DNA of 64,000 bases from Hirundichthys speculiger (GCA_018398805.1 JAGFBZ010000851.1:494501-558500); one strand, 5' to 3'; counted from the first letter of the stretch, positions 48,096 through 59,846 are shown. The notes: generated by a model from the sequence alone, not told the origin. Translations and numbers: made by a program.

Positions 48096-49265
48096 TCAGT
48101 GCAGCAGAGACTTTATGATGTCACGCAACCAAACTACACTTTTACTTTCAGGCCCGAACAGAAATGACGAGACCTGCAGAGACAAGTCCGTTTCCCTGGA
48201 GACCGGTGCTTGAACGTCCACGTTTACAGCAGAAATAAATAGATTTCCACATCCATGTTTTAGTTTCCTCACAGAAGCTTTCACTTTAAAAGATAGATCA
48301 CCAGAGTGTGCTGAATCACCAAAGAAAACATACTCTGTTTTATCTTCATTTAAAGGTGGGGTGGGTGTTGTTTTTTTGCAACACTTTTTACAATATTGCC
48401 TGAAAACCTTTTCACATTTCCATTGCACCCACTGAAATAAAATGTTTGCAAAAAAAACTAAACATTTTGGTCCAGTCTAGAGGGTATAATCAGAGAAAAA
48501 CTCTGACCAATCAAAAAAGTGATCATCACTATTTTGATTGGCTGCCTAATACGTCCATCAAATATCACCCCTCCCTCCCTCCCTCCCTATGGTTCATGCA
48601 GTCGTGAATCGTGTGAAGGCGTGGTTTTCGAGGGGTGAGCTGAAGAGGAGGAGGCGGAGCCTTTGGGAGGAGGGAGGGAGTGTATATTTTCAAAATCTCA
48701 CTTGAGTTGGATTGCTGGAACCGTTTTTCAAACAACACCTACTCCACCTTTAAGTGCAGAAAATTTTGCCCTAACCACATTTTAATTTCTGCAGTGCAGT
48801 CAGAAAGGGTTTGAAGAGCACCACTTTTGTTTGGGAGCACAGGAAGATAAATTTGCAGGTCATCTCCATAGCAGTGAAAAACTAGGTTGTGCCTGGCTAT
48901 GATAGAGCCCAGAGGCAACATATGGAGTGAAAACAGTAAAGGGCCCAGTATGGAGCCTTGGGGCACACCACAGAACAAAGAAGCAGCAGAGGAGGACAGG
49001 TCGCCAATCGTTACAGAAAAACTTCTGTTTGTCAGGTACGATTCAAACCATTTTAGCGCTGTACCACGAATACCAGCACACTGATTAAGGCGAGACAAGA
49101 GGATTGAATGATCCACTGGATTGAATGCTGCTGTCAGGTCTAACAAAACTAAAACAGCAGGACATTTGGCATTGACGGAAAGGGCAATGTCATTATGCAC
49201 TTTCAACAGCACGGACTCAGTGCTGGGCCTGGTCCTGAACCCAGACTGAAACTTTTCAAGAACAC
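48096..49265 (-). mobile_element. L2-like LINE fragment split by a MITE
   Basis: Minus-strand frame 49212-48739 reads LLKVHNDIAL, LVLLDLTAAFNPVDHSILLS, WFESYLTNRSFSV, GVPQGSILGPLLFSL and FHCYGDDLQIYLP, the core of a LINE reverse transcriptase. It continues after the insertion at 48354-48749 as NEDKTEYVFFGDSAHSGDLS. Two catalytic regions are altered: AFN instead of AFD, and YGDD instead of YADD. Both ends are truncated. Confidence 0.9.
48354..48749. mobile_element. TTAA-flanked MITE, piggyBac-type target
   Basis: A 396-bp element with inverted ends AGGTGGGGTGGGTGTTGTTT and AACAACACCTACTCCACCT (two mismatches). It is flanked by TTAA on both sides (48350-48353 and 48750-48753). Removing it with one TTAA rejoins the LINE frame as LHL-NEDKTEY. 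A CCCT repeat (48570-48587) and GGAGG-rich stretch lie inside. Non-coding. Confidence 0.92.
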
Positions 49266-49917
49266 AGTTACTTTCTTAAAACAACAGTTTTGCAGTTGTG
49301 TAAAAACAATTCTCTCAATGACCTTTGAAATAAAAGGCAAATTAGAAACAGGTCTAAAATTGGACAGAACATCAGGTAGAATGAAAATGTTTCCATGATT
49401 ACGGCCGTGGTGTTTTGATTGACAGGTGGCTGTGATGCGTCGCGACAGTCTTCTCTTTGAGCTGATGCAGTCGTTCTTGTTTTAAAGACCGTTTGTTTCG
49501 TCGTGCCGTTCATTCAGACTCGCCACGACCGGCTGTGAGCTGGAAGGGTCGAAGACGGGGGATGGAGCGTAACTAAGCAGCTAGCAGGACCGCAACCCAG
49601 ATCCGTCCCAGTGTCAGACCTCCCCAGTCCATCCCAGCATTCCCAGTGGCTCTTCAGAAACCAGGGTGTTTGTCCAGTTCTTCTCATACAGCCGTTGCTG
49701 GAATGAGCCGCATTTTTTCCGTCCATCAGAACTCTTTGCTGCCGTCTGAACTTCCCGCCCGGAGAGCCGAGTGAACACAGTGGCCTCATCCTCCGACAGC
49801 CGCTGGATGCACCTGAGGCATCTTCTTTGCAGCTGGCAGATAGACGTTCGGTGCCTCAGTGCCACCTGCTGGGCTGGAGGATGAGCATCAGTGTCAGCAG
49901 CGTGCCAGAGATGAGGG
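49266..49917. other. Unrecognised sequence
   Basis: The first part (to about 49400) may still be LINE-derived. The rest shows frames on the minus strand with no domain. Confidence 0.35.
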
Positions 49918-50092
49918 CTGGGGCGCCGAAAAGGGGGGGTAAAGGATACGGATTATAGGGGCCCATGATTGAGGGGGGCCCAGAGAGGCCCCTAATGATG
50001 ATCAAAAATAGCATCAACAAATTTCGCTGCTGTGTTGGGGGGCCCGATAAAGATTCTTTTCATGGGGCCCAAAATCCCTAGCGGCGCCCCTG
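49918..50092. mobile_element. Small hAT MITE, GGGGCGCCG family
   Basis: A 175-bp element with ends CTGGGGCGCCG and CGGCGCCCCTG, and a perfect 8-bp duplication GATGAGGG (49910-49917 and 50093-50100). GGGGCCC words recur in both halves. Confidence 0.9.
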
Positions 50093-50100
50093 GATGAGGG

Positions 50101-51825
50101 AACTGAAGATGGAAGCAGGGTTATAATAGTTTTAGGCGTCCTGATCTGAGAGCAGCATACATGTTTCAACAACCACACGGTTGGACGGTTGGACTTCTGT
50201 ATACGTGAGTTCAGATCAGTCACCTCCAATTGGTGTAAAACGCTGCTGCCTGGCTCTTTACTGGGTCCGTTCCAGAATAGAGTATGTTTCTTGTTTTTAA
50301 GGTTTTAAATGTTCTGGCACCACCGTTCTTGTCTGAGCTTCTTCATCTTGACGCTCTGTTGGTACTGAGGTCGACCGATCAGAAGGTCTTTGTAGTTCTG
50401 AGGTCCAGAAGGTGACCAGACCTTCACAGGAGCTGGTTCTGCTCTCTGGAACAGTTGACCGCTGTGTGATCCTGGCCGTCAGCTGGAGTTGAGTTGAGAA
50501 CTTTGGTCGGTCTTGGTTCTCCTACCGTGACGTCAGGAGACAGCTTTTGTTGTTTCCTGTTATTTACTCATTTGAGTCACCACGAACGTCCACGAGTAGA
50601 TTCTGTCCACGTTGGTGAAACAGCTCGTACGCTTGACGTGTCACAGCCGGATCAGGTCGTGGACGCTCATGGACGACGCTCTGAGCAGGTGGTCCAGAGA
50701 TGGCTCAGCTGTGGACGTCGGCCACATTCAGGGTTAGCAGCTGGTTTTTTTCATCCAGCCAGTGTGGAGGTGAAGCACCGCTCCTCCCTTCATTCTCAGA
50801 TGTTCTCCACGACATCAGGTCGAACACAGAAGCACCTTGAGAGCTTCCTGGATCGACAGGTGCTGTCATTGCAAAACTAACTTTTTGATTCCTGTCATCT
50901 TATTTTGACATAGCTCCATTTAATCCTGTGCAGAAGTTAATTGTGTTTTGCTGCAAACACAGGTCATTAATAAAAATGGTCTGTCCTCACCGTCTGATGT
51001 TCCTTCAGTGGTTTTTAATGGCGTATTAGCCCGCTGTTAAAATTATGAGCTGCGAACAGACGCTGTAAAACCAAACAACACCAGATGTTTGTGTCTAAAG
51101 GACAAGCGTCACGTATCCCGCTCTAAGAAGCCCTGCCCACACACAAACAAAGCTGAGCGATGTTCTGCTGCCGCTGGCGAACACGCAGCTCTGTGTGCTC
51201 GTGTTCATGTGTGTGTGTGTCGACTCTCTCCCGCCCCGCAGGTTTGTGGCATTAAAGCGAGCCTCCTTTGATGAAGGTTAGCTTGGTCACATGTTCAACC
51301 GTCCACGGCCGTTCTGCACCTCCTCACCCTGATTTACTGTCATCACTGAGTCACTCTGAATAATCTGAAGGTTCCACAGTTGTTAGAATTAAAGGTATTT
51401 TCGGAACCAGTTCAGTTACTGGTAGTGATCTACATCAGCCCAGCTGGCTTCGATAGTATTCTTTTATGTTTGTTCTGATCAAATCTGTCCAAACATGCTC
51501 CTTTTAAATGTCACTACCACAACATTCAAACCTGAAGCAACATCTGGGACCTGCAGCAAGTCTGCCAGCTGAGACCTACTGAGACATGTCAGCAACACAT
51601 CTGGACCAGGGTGATGTTGATCACTGAGGAGACGGATGTTCCAGCTGCTCATCAGTCTGGTCAAAGGTCTGGACCAGCAGACCAGTTCAGCTGCTGGATC
51701 TTCTTCTGTGATGGTCCAGTCTGTGGTTCAGCATCGTCCTGCTGAAATCTGGAAGGTCTTCACTGACAGAGACGTGGTCTGGATGGAGCAGATGTTGCTC
51801 TGAAACCTCCACGTTCTCTACAGCA
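50101..51825. other. Unrecognised sequence
   Basis: No gene supported. The 128-codon frame at 50494-50880 opens with TTG and has no known domain. A short GT repeat is at 51208-51219. Confidence 0.4.
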
Positions 51826-52588
51826 CACGTGTCAAACACAAGGCCCGCGGGCCAAATGTGGCCCACCATGTCATTTTATGTGTCCCTCAAGACCTTGGGC
51901 ATTATTGGCTTAAATTTTAAACCAATATTTTAAGACTTTAAATAAGCTTGCACCACTTTAAAGCGCATATTGACAATAAACTACGTCTCCCATCATGCAT
52001 TTCATCTTTACCCACAACGATAACGGTAGCTATGAGCAAGACTATTTTTCAGAACTGATGGACTTCAGAAAAACCTTTACAAACTAACCCCAACATGTCC
52101 AAGAAAAGAGAAATTGATGCACAAGGAAGGTAGTTTCATGAATGACGGGAAAACAGTTACAAGTTTGTATCTCGGTGAAATAACAATTTGTCTTTTGTGT
52201 TATAAGGCGGTGTCAGTCGTGAAAGAGTTTAATCTATGTCGGCATTTTGACAGCAAACACGGAGCTAAGTATGCTAAATTTAGCCTGCAAGAAAAACAAA
52301 GAACCGCGTCTGAAACCAAGGTGATGGATACTCTCAGTGATGTTAACAGAGTATGTTACCATGGCAACAGACTCTGTTAACATCACCTGTGCGAGAGCAG
52401 GTTTACAACCACAAACCCTGAGTTTAATATAACAATGACTTAAATATTTGAAAATTGAATATATGATAAATACAGAAACTGTTATTTAACAATATAATAA
52501 AGTGTAGTTTAATTTTGATTAATTTTAATTTTGATTTTCATTGTATTTTGTTACATTCATGCTGTCGATCTGCTGTCTGACACCCCTG
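51826..52588 (+). mobile_element. hAT with BED-like finger of GTF2IRD2-type transposase
   Basis: The ends CACGTGTCAAACACAAGGCC and CTGTCTGACACCCCTG match the 23880-25173 element. Plus-strand frame 52114-52380 has ITICLLCYKAVSVVKEFNLC and RHFDSKHGAKYAKFSLQEKQ, a CxxC-H-H finger like those at the start of GTF2IRD2/ZBED5-type hAT transposases. A frameshift separates it from MSKKREIDAQ at 52097. The catalytic region is absent. Confidence 0.82.
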
Positions 52589-53045
52589 CACTGCAGCATT
52601 GATGGAGCCTTTCCAGATGTTCCAGCTGCTCCACAGACACTAATCAGCTCCAGAGCATCAGAGATGCAGCTGTTGAACTGTCTGATAACGGCTGGATGGC
52701 TCCTGTCCTCTTCAGTCTGCAGGACACGGCGTCCATGGTTGGTCCATCTGACCTCAGAACAGTTTCCATTCATCCTCACACCATTTCAGACGAGTTGTCC
52801 TCGTCCAAGTGTCCAAGTGTCCAAGTGTTCCTGAGTCCATCAGTGATGTCCAGGAGAGAATCAAGTCTGTTTTTGATGCCTGAAGTCCTGAAGATCTCCA
52901 TCGTCCAGTTTGTCTCAGGTTAGTGAACATCTGTCCATCTCTGGACAGAGACATCACGTCTTAATGATATTTTTTAGGAAATTGTTCTGTGTTGTATGAA
53001 AACAAAGTTATTTGCTCTCGTGTGGGTCGCAGCACAGTACTGCAC
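52589..53045. other. Unrecognised sequence
   Basis: A short AAGTGTCC triplet at 52806-52829; nothing else recognised. Confidence 0.4.
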
Positions 53046-53747
53046 GAACATGAGAGAACTAAATAGCAAATATCGATAATATTGATACCAACGCTGGTAT
53101 TGATATCAAATGATACTCGTGTAAAAAGATCGATACTCAAGATTTTTTCTCTCCCAAAAGCACCAACTGCTGCAAAGTGTGAACTCATTGAAGTCTGTGT
53201 TGCTGTGTCCTCCTTCAGTCCAGCAGAGAGGATCCAGGTACATCAGATGGGTCACTTTCAGCATCAACTCATATTAACTTTCAAACTACATGTTACTGAA
53301 GTCACATGTTCCTGGAGCCAACTCAAAAAAACATAATTAAGACCTTGAAATAACCCAGTACATGTCATGTATCTCATTTAAAGGTGTTATCCAAGATAAC
53401 ATAACATTAGATTATCCTTTATTTATCCCACAATGGGAAAATGTATCGTTAAAGCAACAGGAAAGTTCATACAGTGCAAACAAAATTACACAAGAATTGA
53501 AAGATATAATAAGAGGTGGACTAGAAAAAACATTTTGAACATAACAATTCAACTCCAAGGAATATTTACAGAAAAATGTATTTTGCTGTCACCTATAAAG
53601 TTTGCCAAAATTGTATTCTAGGTTTTAACAAAGTAATCCAAAGACAAAAATCACAAAAACACCAAAAGGTCATCAGTTTGATCAATCAAGCTCAATATGA
53701 ACAAGTATCGGTATCTGTATCGGTATTGGTATCGGTGATACTGCTCC

Positions 53748-55022
53748 CAGTGTTCCACCTGAACGCTTCATTGAACACAGTTCACGAACTAGTTCATATT
53801 TTGTGCGAACGTGAACTGAGCGCGCTCTCTTTCTCCTTCACCAGTGGGGGGCGTGAACGAGTTCATTTGGGCAGTTGTGAACGACGCTCTTTCAAAGTTC
53901 ACGTGCGGTCAAAACCGTTCCAGGTTTCCAGCGAACCCCATTTAAAATCCACCACAAACGAGCCTGAGGAAATCAATCAAACATGGCAACACGGCTGTCG
54001 CTTCTGTCACGCTAACAACTGCGTCATCAAACGTTTAAAACAAGCAGGAAAATGAGAGCTACAGTTACCCAGAGCTGGAGGAGACCCCCGACTGCTGGGG
54101 GGGGGGGGGGGGGATTCAAATACTGAAATGGGGGGGAAAAAACATTTGCACCTTAATATGAATTGAGCTTATGTAATGCTCATTTTCACCTGTATTTGTC
54201 TTATAATAAAGACCATTTCGCAGCAAGTTTTTCCTCATATTTTTAACATACTGTAGAGCAGTGATTCCCAAAGTGTGGGCCGCGGCCCCCTGGTGGGCCG
54301 TCGTGGTACTGCAGGTGGGCTGTGAGAGGTCATTAAAATTAAACAAATATGTTTTAAATTCTCAATCTTTTTTAAAATATGTTTTGAATTACTTTAAAAT
54401 ATTCATGACATTATTTTTTTTTTTAAGTCATAAAACAAAGCAGTTAAGTTATTCTACTGTCATCTTAACTTAATATAAGTGTCACCTTATTTGTTGACCC
54501 CTTACATTAATATCGGATCATGGTTCCTTGTCCTGTATGTTGATCACAGTTGTGATTAAAGGTTTCGGTGGGCTGCGGAGATTTTTCACATTTAAATTGG
54601 TCCTTGGTATTCTGAAGTTTGGGATGGCTGCTGTAGAGAGAAACTGAAAGGGAAATGACAGTTTTACATGGGCTGTTCCTTCAATGCTAATGTTAATGCT
54701 AATGCTAATGTGAACCCTGGTTGGTTCAGGATTCAGAATTGGACCAATAGTTTTCAACAGTTAAAATGGATGAAATAATCGCCGTTTCTGGTGGTGTAGT
54801 ATATGGGCAGTGGCAATCATTTTGACAAATAATTGCACGCAGCAACATTAAAAAAATAATTAAAAAAAGAACTAAAAATGAACTATTTAGTACATTTTTT
54901 GAAATGGTGAACTGAACTAGTTCATTTTAATTTCTGTGAACTATGAACTGAACTAGTTCATTTTAATTTCTGTGAACTATGAACTGAACTAGTTCATGTA
55001 GAAAGTGAACTACCTAACACTG
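53748..55022. mobile_element. Middle hAT of a three-layer nest
   Basis: Ends CAGTGTTCCACCTGAACG and GTGAACTACCTAACACTG. The left flank CTGCTCC and right flank CTGGCCC match imperfectly. The subterminal GAACTAGTTCA palindromes recur at both ends. The 159-codon frame overlapping the left end has no transposase motif. Confidence 0.75.
54259..54630 (+). mobile_element. Inner hAT MITE, same family as in the satellite
   Basis: A 372-bp element with ends CAGTGATTCCCAAAGTG and AAGTTTGGGATGGCTG, and a perfect duplication CTGTAGAG (54251-54258 and 54631-54638). Internally it is the reverse complement of the 6268-6630 copy (shared GACCTCTCACGG/GTGAGAGGTC and ACAAATAAGGTGACACTTGT words). Confidence 0.93.
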
Positions 55023-55084
55023 CTGGCCCTGTATTTACTTGGTATCGGACCGATAACCACATTCCCAGTATCGCCCAGCTTTAC

Positions 55085-56565
55085 TAGATAGTGATCTTCT
55101 GCAGCTGTGACAAGCAGCTGCTGCTGAATCAGTCGTCCACATCCACCCTCACAGCTGAACACGTGTCATAAATGTATTTCTATCTTCTCTAGTAATTGTT
55201 CTTTTGTGTTTCCTCTCTTAATAATGCAGGAGGGAAGTGTAAGTCACATGTCAGTTCATGAAACCTTCATGATCGTTGTGACGTGAAACACGACTCTGCT
55301 TCTTTTGTCACTTATGTGAAGCCAAAGATAACAGAACATAGGGAAGCTGTCTGTGAAAGTGTCATGAAAGAGATCCTTGTCGCTTTTAAAAAGAAAAAAA
55401 AGGTCCAGGTTAGAAGGTTTGGGGGGGGGGGGGGGGTGGTGTTGAAGTCACGTGCACGGCTATCACCTGAGAGACCCGTGACGGGTTCCTGGTCAAACCA
55501 GAATCCACTTCTGTTTTCAGTGGTTTAGTTTAGATGCTGAAAACCAGGTGGTCGGGATGAAACAAAGGTCACTGCTCCCTTTAAAGAGGATCATTTAGCA
55601 CATTAGAGTTTCTGGTTTATCAGGTGACTCATCCAGAGAAACCTGCAGTGAACATGCCTACTCAGAGACTTCCCTCTTCCTCTGTGAACCAGGCAACATC
55701 TGAGCAGAGCAGCCGGACCATCAGACCATCCTCCACGACACTTTTATCCATGAGACATGAGAGGACGCCTCAGCCAGAGTGTCCTGCTGTAAAGTAGATG
55801 TGTGAAGGAAGGCTGAACTGTTGAGATGATCTGGACCAAGCTGTCCAGATGTTCTTCTGAACATGTTTATATGTCAAAACGGTCATTCTTGGACAGAAAA
55901 GTGGTTTAAGGCTTTGATGAGTGAGCATCAGTGGGGGGGGTTATTGAGGTTTGTCCAGCGATGCACGTAGAAGAACATCCAGTGATCTGTTTTTAATCTC
56001 TAGGACGTCAAGAGTAGCTGCTCACTAAACTCAGCAGCCTGTAAATGTTTTCAAACCATAAAGACCAGGAACCACAAGGAGAGGCTCTTCCTGAAAACCA
56101 GCACATTTGGCTGTGTTTTCTTATTGGCTGCTTCCCGGTGGGCGGAGCTAAGGCTCCATGAACAGACGGATCTCCATCCTGCAGGAGTGTAAATTTTCAT
56201 CATGATACAATATTATACATCAATGAAATGAAAAATGTTTACGATCACATTGATTGAAAAAAAATCACATCCGTTCACATCAAATGCACTAAGAAACTAA
56301 AATATCATTTCACATTTTTATTTCTGGGTTCAACAAGAGAGTTCACTGAAAAAAAGACTTGCTTCTTGATGAAGATTACATGTGCTGATGTCTGATCAAT
56401 ATGTTTATTTTGTATCAGTGCATTCAGATGGTTAATCATTAAATCAATTACCAGTACACCCCAGCCTGTTTGTGGAGGCGTTTTCAACATATCGACATGT
56501 CATGATCCTTTATCACCGTCAGAAAAAGAATATCACTGTTAACCCAAAGCTGTGAGGTCACTGAG
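55085..56565. other. Unrecognised sequence
   Basis: No gene recognised; a G16 run at 55421-55436 and G7 near 55935. Confidence 0.4.
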
Positions 56566-56892
56566 ATGTCCACGAGTCTGGATCTTAGTCTGCGTCTTAG
56601 TCTGCATCTCAGTCTTCATCTGAGTCTTCATCTTAGTCTTCATCTTAGTCTTCATCTTAGTCTGCGTCTTAGTCTGCATCTCAGTCTTCATCTGAGTCTT
56701 CATCTTAGTCTTCATCTTAGTCTTCATCTTAGTCTGCGTCTTAGTCTTCATCTGAGTCTTCATCTTAGTCTTCATCTTAGTCTTCATCTTAGTCTTCATC
56801 TTAGTCTGCATCTTAGTCTTCATCTGAGTCTTCATCTTAGTCTTCATCTTAGTCTTCATCTTAGTCTGCATCTTAGTCTGCATCTTAGTCAA
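56566..56892. repeat. 12-bp CTTCATCTTAGT minisatellite
   Basis: About 27 units of CTTCATCTTAGT, CTTCATCTGAGT, CTGCATCTTAGT and CTGCGTCTTAGT. A repeating block of about 108-120 bp gives higher-order order. The 12-base period makes 115-codon frames on both strands. Confidence 0.97.
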
Positions 56893-57499
56893 CTCAGAAG
56901 GCTCCTGACATGATTCAGGGTAAATGCTGCTCAGCTGAAGGACTCAGGTGCTGCAGCAGGTAGAGGGTGATGAGCTAGAAACAATCCAGCTGGTGTCCTC
57001 TGGTCTTCAGAAGAAAGCGTCCTCAGGCAGGCCAACGGAGAACCAGTTCCATTGGTTTCTAGAACAGTAAGACAACAACAAGCTATACTGCCTTTTTAAT
57101 AAGAATAATTTCTCTCTGGACAGTTGAACTGAATCAGGTCTCAGGTCTCAGGGCTGACTCAGGTGGTGACGGATCTGTGGGCTGGTAGAGTTTGAAGGAC
57201 CAGACTGCAGATGTAACTAATAAAATCTCTGGAAGGTCCCGGTATGACGTTTCTTTACTGCTCAATCATTAAAGAGCTTCTAGAATGACACCTGTATGTT
57301 ACAGGTGAAGATCTTTGAACCTTTGACAGTCAGCAGGAGTTTAATGTTTAAAACATATTACTTGCTTTTATGGCAGAAGCCTGTAATGAGAGCTGCACCT
57401 CTGACTGCTTCCTTCCTGCCTCATCAAAACTCCATCCAGTCACAAATACAAAGCTTTCTGGCGTTGACACGTGGACGGCTGTCAGTTATAAATGTGAAC
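56893..57499. other. Unrecognised sequence
   Basis: No gene or transposon recognised. Confidence 0.4.
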
Positions 57500-57772
57500 T
57501 GTCAAGTCAGAACCGTATCAGAACCGGACCGCCTGGTTGGTGGTGCGACGGTCTCTCCTTGAACCGGCGGAGCCGGAGAAGCTGTGGAACCGGACGCTCC
57601 TCGGTGTGAACCCGCTGACCGCGACGTTTCCGTGTGTGGGTCGCGCAGTGTCAGTGCGCGTGAGGCGGCGCGCCGACGCTGTCCGGTCACATCCAGTCAC
57701 ACGCTCGTTACCGCTCAGTGTTTCACTGCTGAGAGTGTGTCGGCCCGTTATCTTATGGTACCGTGTGTGTGT
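57500..57772. other. CpG-dense block
   Basis: CpG-rich between 57520 and 57730, with GCGCGTGAGGCGGCGCGCCG as its core. Overlapping frames on both strands have no domain. It could be a CpG island or an old GC-rich transposon part. Confidence 0.45.
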
Positions 57773-58853
57773 TAGGGATGGAACGGTTAGCGGTATTACG
57801 GTAAAACGCGGTAAGATTTTACACGATAACGATTACCGTTTATGTTTGACTTCATCTCATTATCGCGGTCGATTACCTGGATATGTAATATCAGCCTCAT
57901 TCAAGTCTGCGAGCGTCTCGCCACTGTGTTTCGCGTGAATTTGTAGCTTGTAACATCGGCATCGTAACGTTAGCATGGAGGAAAGTGGTGACAGCACACA
58001 GGACATTGAAAAATTACCGGAACAATGTTCTTCTGATGCAGTTAAAATATTAATTTATTCCATTAACTGATCCGACAACCATAACGCCGGAAGTTAGCGC
58101 CACAGCGGTCAAAAACCTTTTACCCTTCCGGGTCCAACACCTAACCAATAACAGGCAGCTACCTTTATACCTGACCCTCAGGTAACAACACAGCAACACC
58201 CACAGACACACAGAGTGAACTACAATTCAGAACAACATATTTGGCTCCTAAACAACTGTTTCTTTATTTACACATTTATACGTATTTAAGGTTCTGCTTA
58301 AAGTCAAAAATGTATTTCATTTGAACTTCACTATAATTTTTGCTCCTGATAATTGTTTCCATATTTTGACCTACTATGGTTGTTAAAGTGTTTATTTAAA
58401 TTTGCACCAGACAAATAAGCTTTGTTCCTGTTATTTATTTTGTTCATTTAAAATAAAAAGTGAAAGTTTCATTTTGATAAGATTTTGACTTCGGATGTTT
58501 CAATATGACGAGAAAATCACAAGATTTTGTGAAATTATTTGAATGTATGTGTTTTTTTTTTGCTCTAGTGGCCTTTATTGATAGTAGAGAGACAGGAAGG
58601 GGGCAGAGAGAACGGGGAAGACACGCAGCAAAGGGGGGCTAAGCTGGAAATCGAACTCACGACCAGCCGCATAAGGACTGTAGCCTCTGTATATGGGCCG
58701 CCTGCCCTAACCACTGCGCCACTGGGGTGGCCTGTGTTTTTTTTTTTTTTTAATGTTTGTACAGCAATTAAGAATAACGCGATGATATCGTAAACCGTGA
58801 TAATTTGGTCACTATAATCGGGATATCACATTTTCCATATCGTTACATCCCTA
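57773..58853 (+). mobile_element. hAT, TAGGGATGTAACGAT family, carrying a SINE
   Basis: Ends TAGGGATGGAACGG and CGTTACATCCCTA. The flanks GTGTGTGT and GTGGTTGT match at 6 of 8. Without the inserted SINE (58562-58732) it is about 0.9 kb. No transposase was recognised. Confidence 0.82.
58562..58732 (-). mobile_element. tRNA-derived SINE with target duplication
   Basis: On the minus strand: CAGTGGCGCAGTGGTTAGGG (A-box region), GTGAGTTCGATTTCC (B box), a pyrimidine-rich body, and the tail CTATCAATAAAGGCCACTAG. It is flanked by TGTGTTTTTTTTT on both sides (about 58548-58561 and 58733-58747). Structure matches a widespread fish SINE, and both promoter boxes look intact. Confidence 0.92.
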
Positions 58854-59480
58854 GTGGTTGTGTGTGTGTGTGTGTGTGCGCACGTGTGTGTGTGCGCTAG
58901 TCTGTCCTGCATGTACCGCGCGTGTGTGTGTTTGTACTAGATGACTTCACTAAAAAGAGTCGACATGTTACACAGCAATAGAGGTTTTAACCCTCCAGCA
59001 TCTCAAACACACACACACACACACACACACACTGCCTCTCAGCTTGGCTTCGTGCACGAGTACATGACAAGTCCTCTGGGACGCCCTAAACACACACACA
59101 TGTGACCTCAACCACCCCCCCCCCCCCACCAACCACCCACACACACAACCTCGGCAGCTTGGCGCCTAATAGCGCCCAACATCTTCCTCTGACGTGTGCA
59201 TGTGTGTGCCTGTGTTTCTGTGCGTGCGTGCACGTGGTTGTGGTGGAGGGAACACTGCGACCTAAAAACTCAGCTCACTGAGAGCTGCTGCTGCTGAACA
59301 GAAGGCTCACCCAAGTGTAAACACACACACGCACGCACGCACGCACGCACACCCACACACACACGGGGTGAGTGTGAACACACGAGGCACGTGGGCGCTC
59401 ACATCAAACACAAACAAATTTACACAAATTGACGCACTTGACCGCAGCCATAAAACCTCTCATCCTCCAACCGTCTCGCT
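58854..59480. repeat. Cluster of GT/CA and ACGC microsatellites
   Basis: GT-rich at 58860-58930, (CA)n at 59008-59032, C13 at 59115-59127, GTGC-rich at 59195-59240, and (ACGC)n at 59328-59350. The surrounding sequence is unrecognised. Confidence 0.85.
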
Positions 59481-59661
59481 CTCACGGCGCCGCGTCACGT
59501 GATGATAACTGGACCGTCTCCATGGCAACGGGCCGCTCCATCTGCTGAGGGAGACCCCGAGTTCCGGTGCGTGACGCACGCGCTCCAGCAGAGACGCTCC
59601 CGCTGATTCGTGTCGACACGTCAGGGTACGTGTGGGTTAATCTCAGTCCCACAGAGTCACT
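59481..59661. other. Unrecognised CpG-rich spacer
   Basis: CpG-rich but without recognised motif. Confidence 0.35.
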
Positions 59662-59803
59662 GCAGCCCGAACCGGAGAAGACCCGGTTCAGACCCAAACA
59701 GGAGAAGATCGGGTTCGGACCCCAACAGGAGAAGACCGGGTTCAGACCCGAACCGGAGAAGACCCGGTTCAGCCCCCAACCGGAGAAGACCCGGTTCAGC
59801 AGC
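59662..59803. repeat. 27-bp minisatellite, about five copies
   Basis: Units of GAACCGGAGAAGACCCGGTT plus CAGACCC. Each unit has a CCGG-centred inverted word (GAACCGG/CCGGTTC). The 27-base period gives in-frame repeats on both strands. Confidence 0.95.
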
Positions 59804-59846
59804 AGCTGGTGGGACTGATTCAAGGATAAGAAGTTCAAATAATCCA

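Larger units (their letters stand above)
53046..55084. mobile_element. Outer hAT-like element, interrupted
   Basis: ATCGATAAT/ATTGATACC words near 53068-53140, GTATCGGTAT repeats at 53704-53737, and the right end GGTATCGGACCGATAACC...CAGTATCGCCCAGC (55041-55079) suit one hAT family with a GCTGGGCGATACTGGG terminus. The left end was not resolved. A LINE-tail-like ATCCTTTATTTATCCCAC sits at 53415. Two further hATs are nested in it. Confidence 0.5.

Noticed and set aside
50494..50880. 128-codon plus-strand frame
   Set aside because: Opens with TTG, no recognised domain, no splice or conservation evidence; likely chance.
51240..51276. Possible micro-exon between CCCCGCAG and GTTAGC
   Set aside because: Acceptor- and donor-like words surround 35 bases, but there is no neighbouring exon or frame to join it to.
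53576..54055. 159-codon plus-strand frame
   Set aside because: It spans the border between the outer and middle hATs at 53748 and has no transposase motif.
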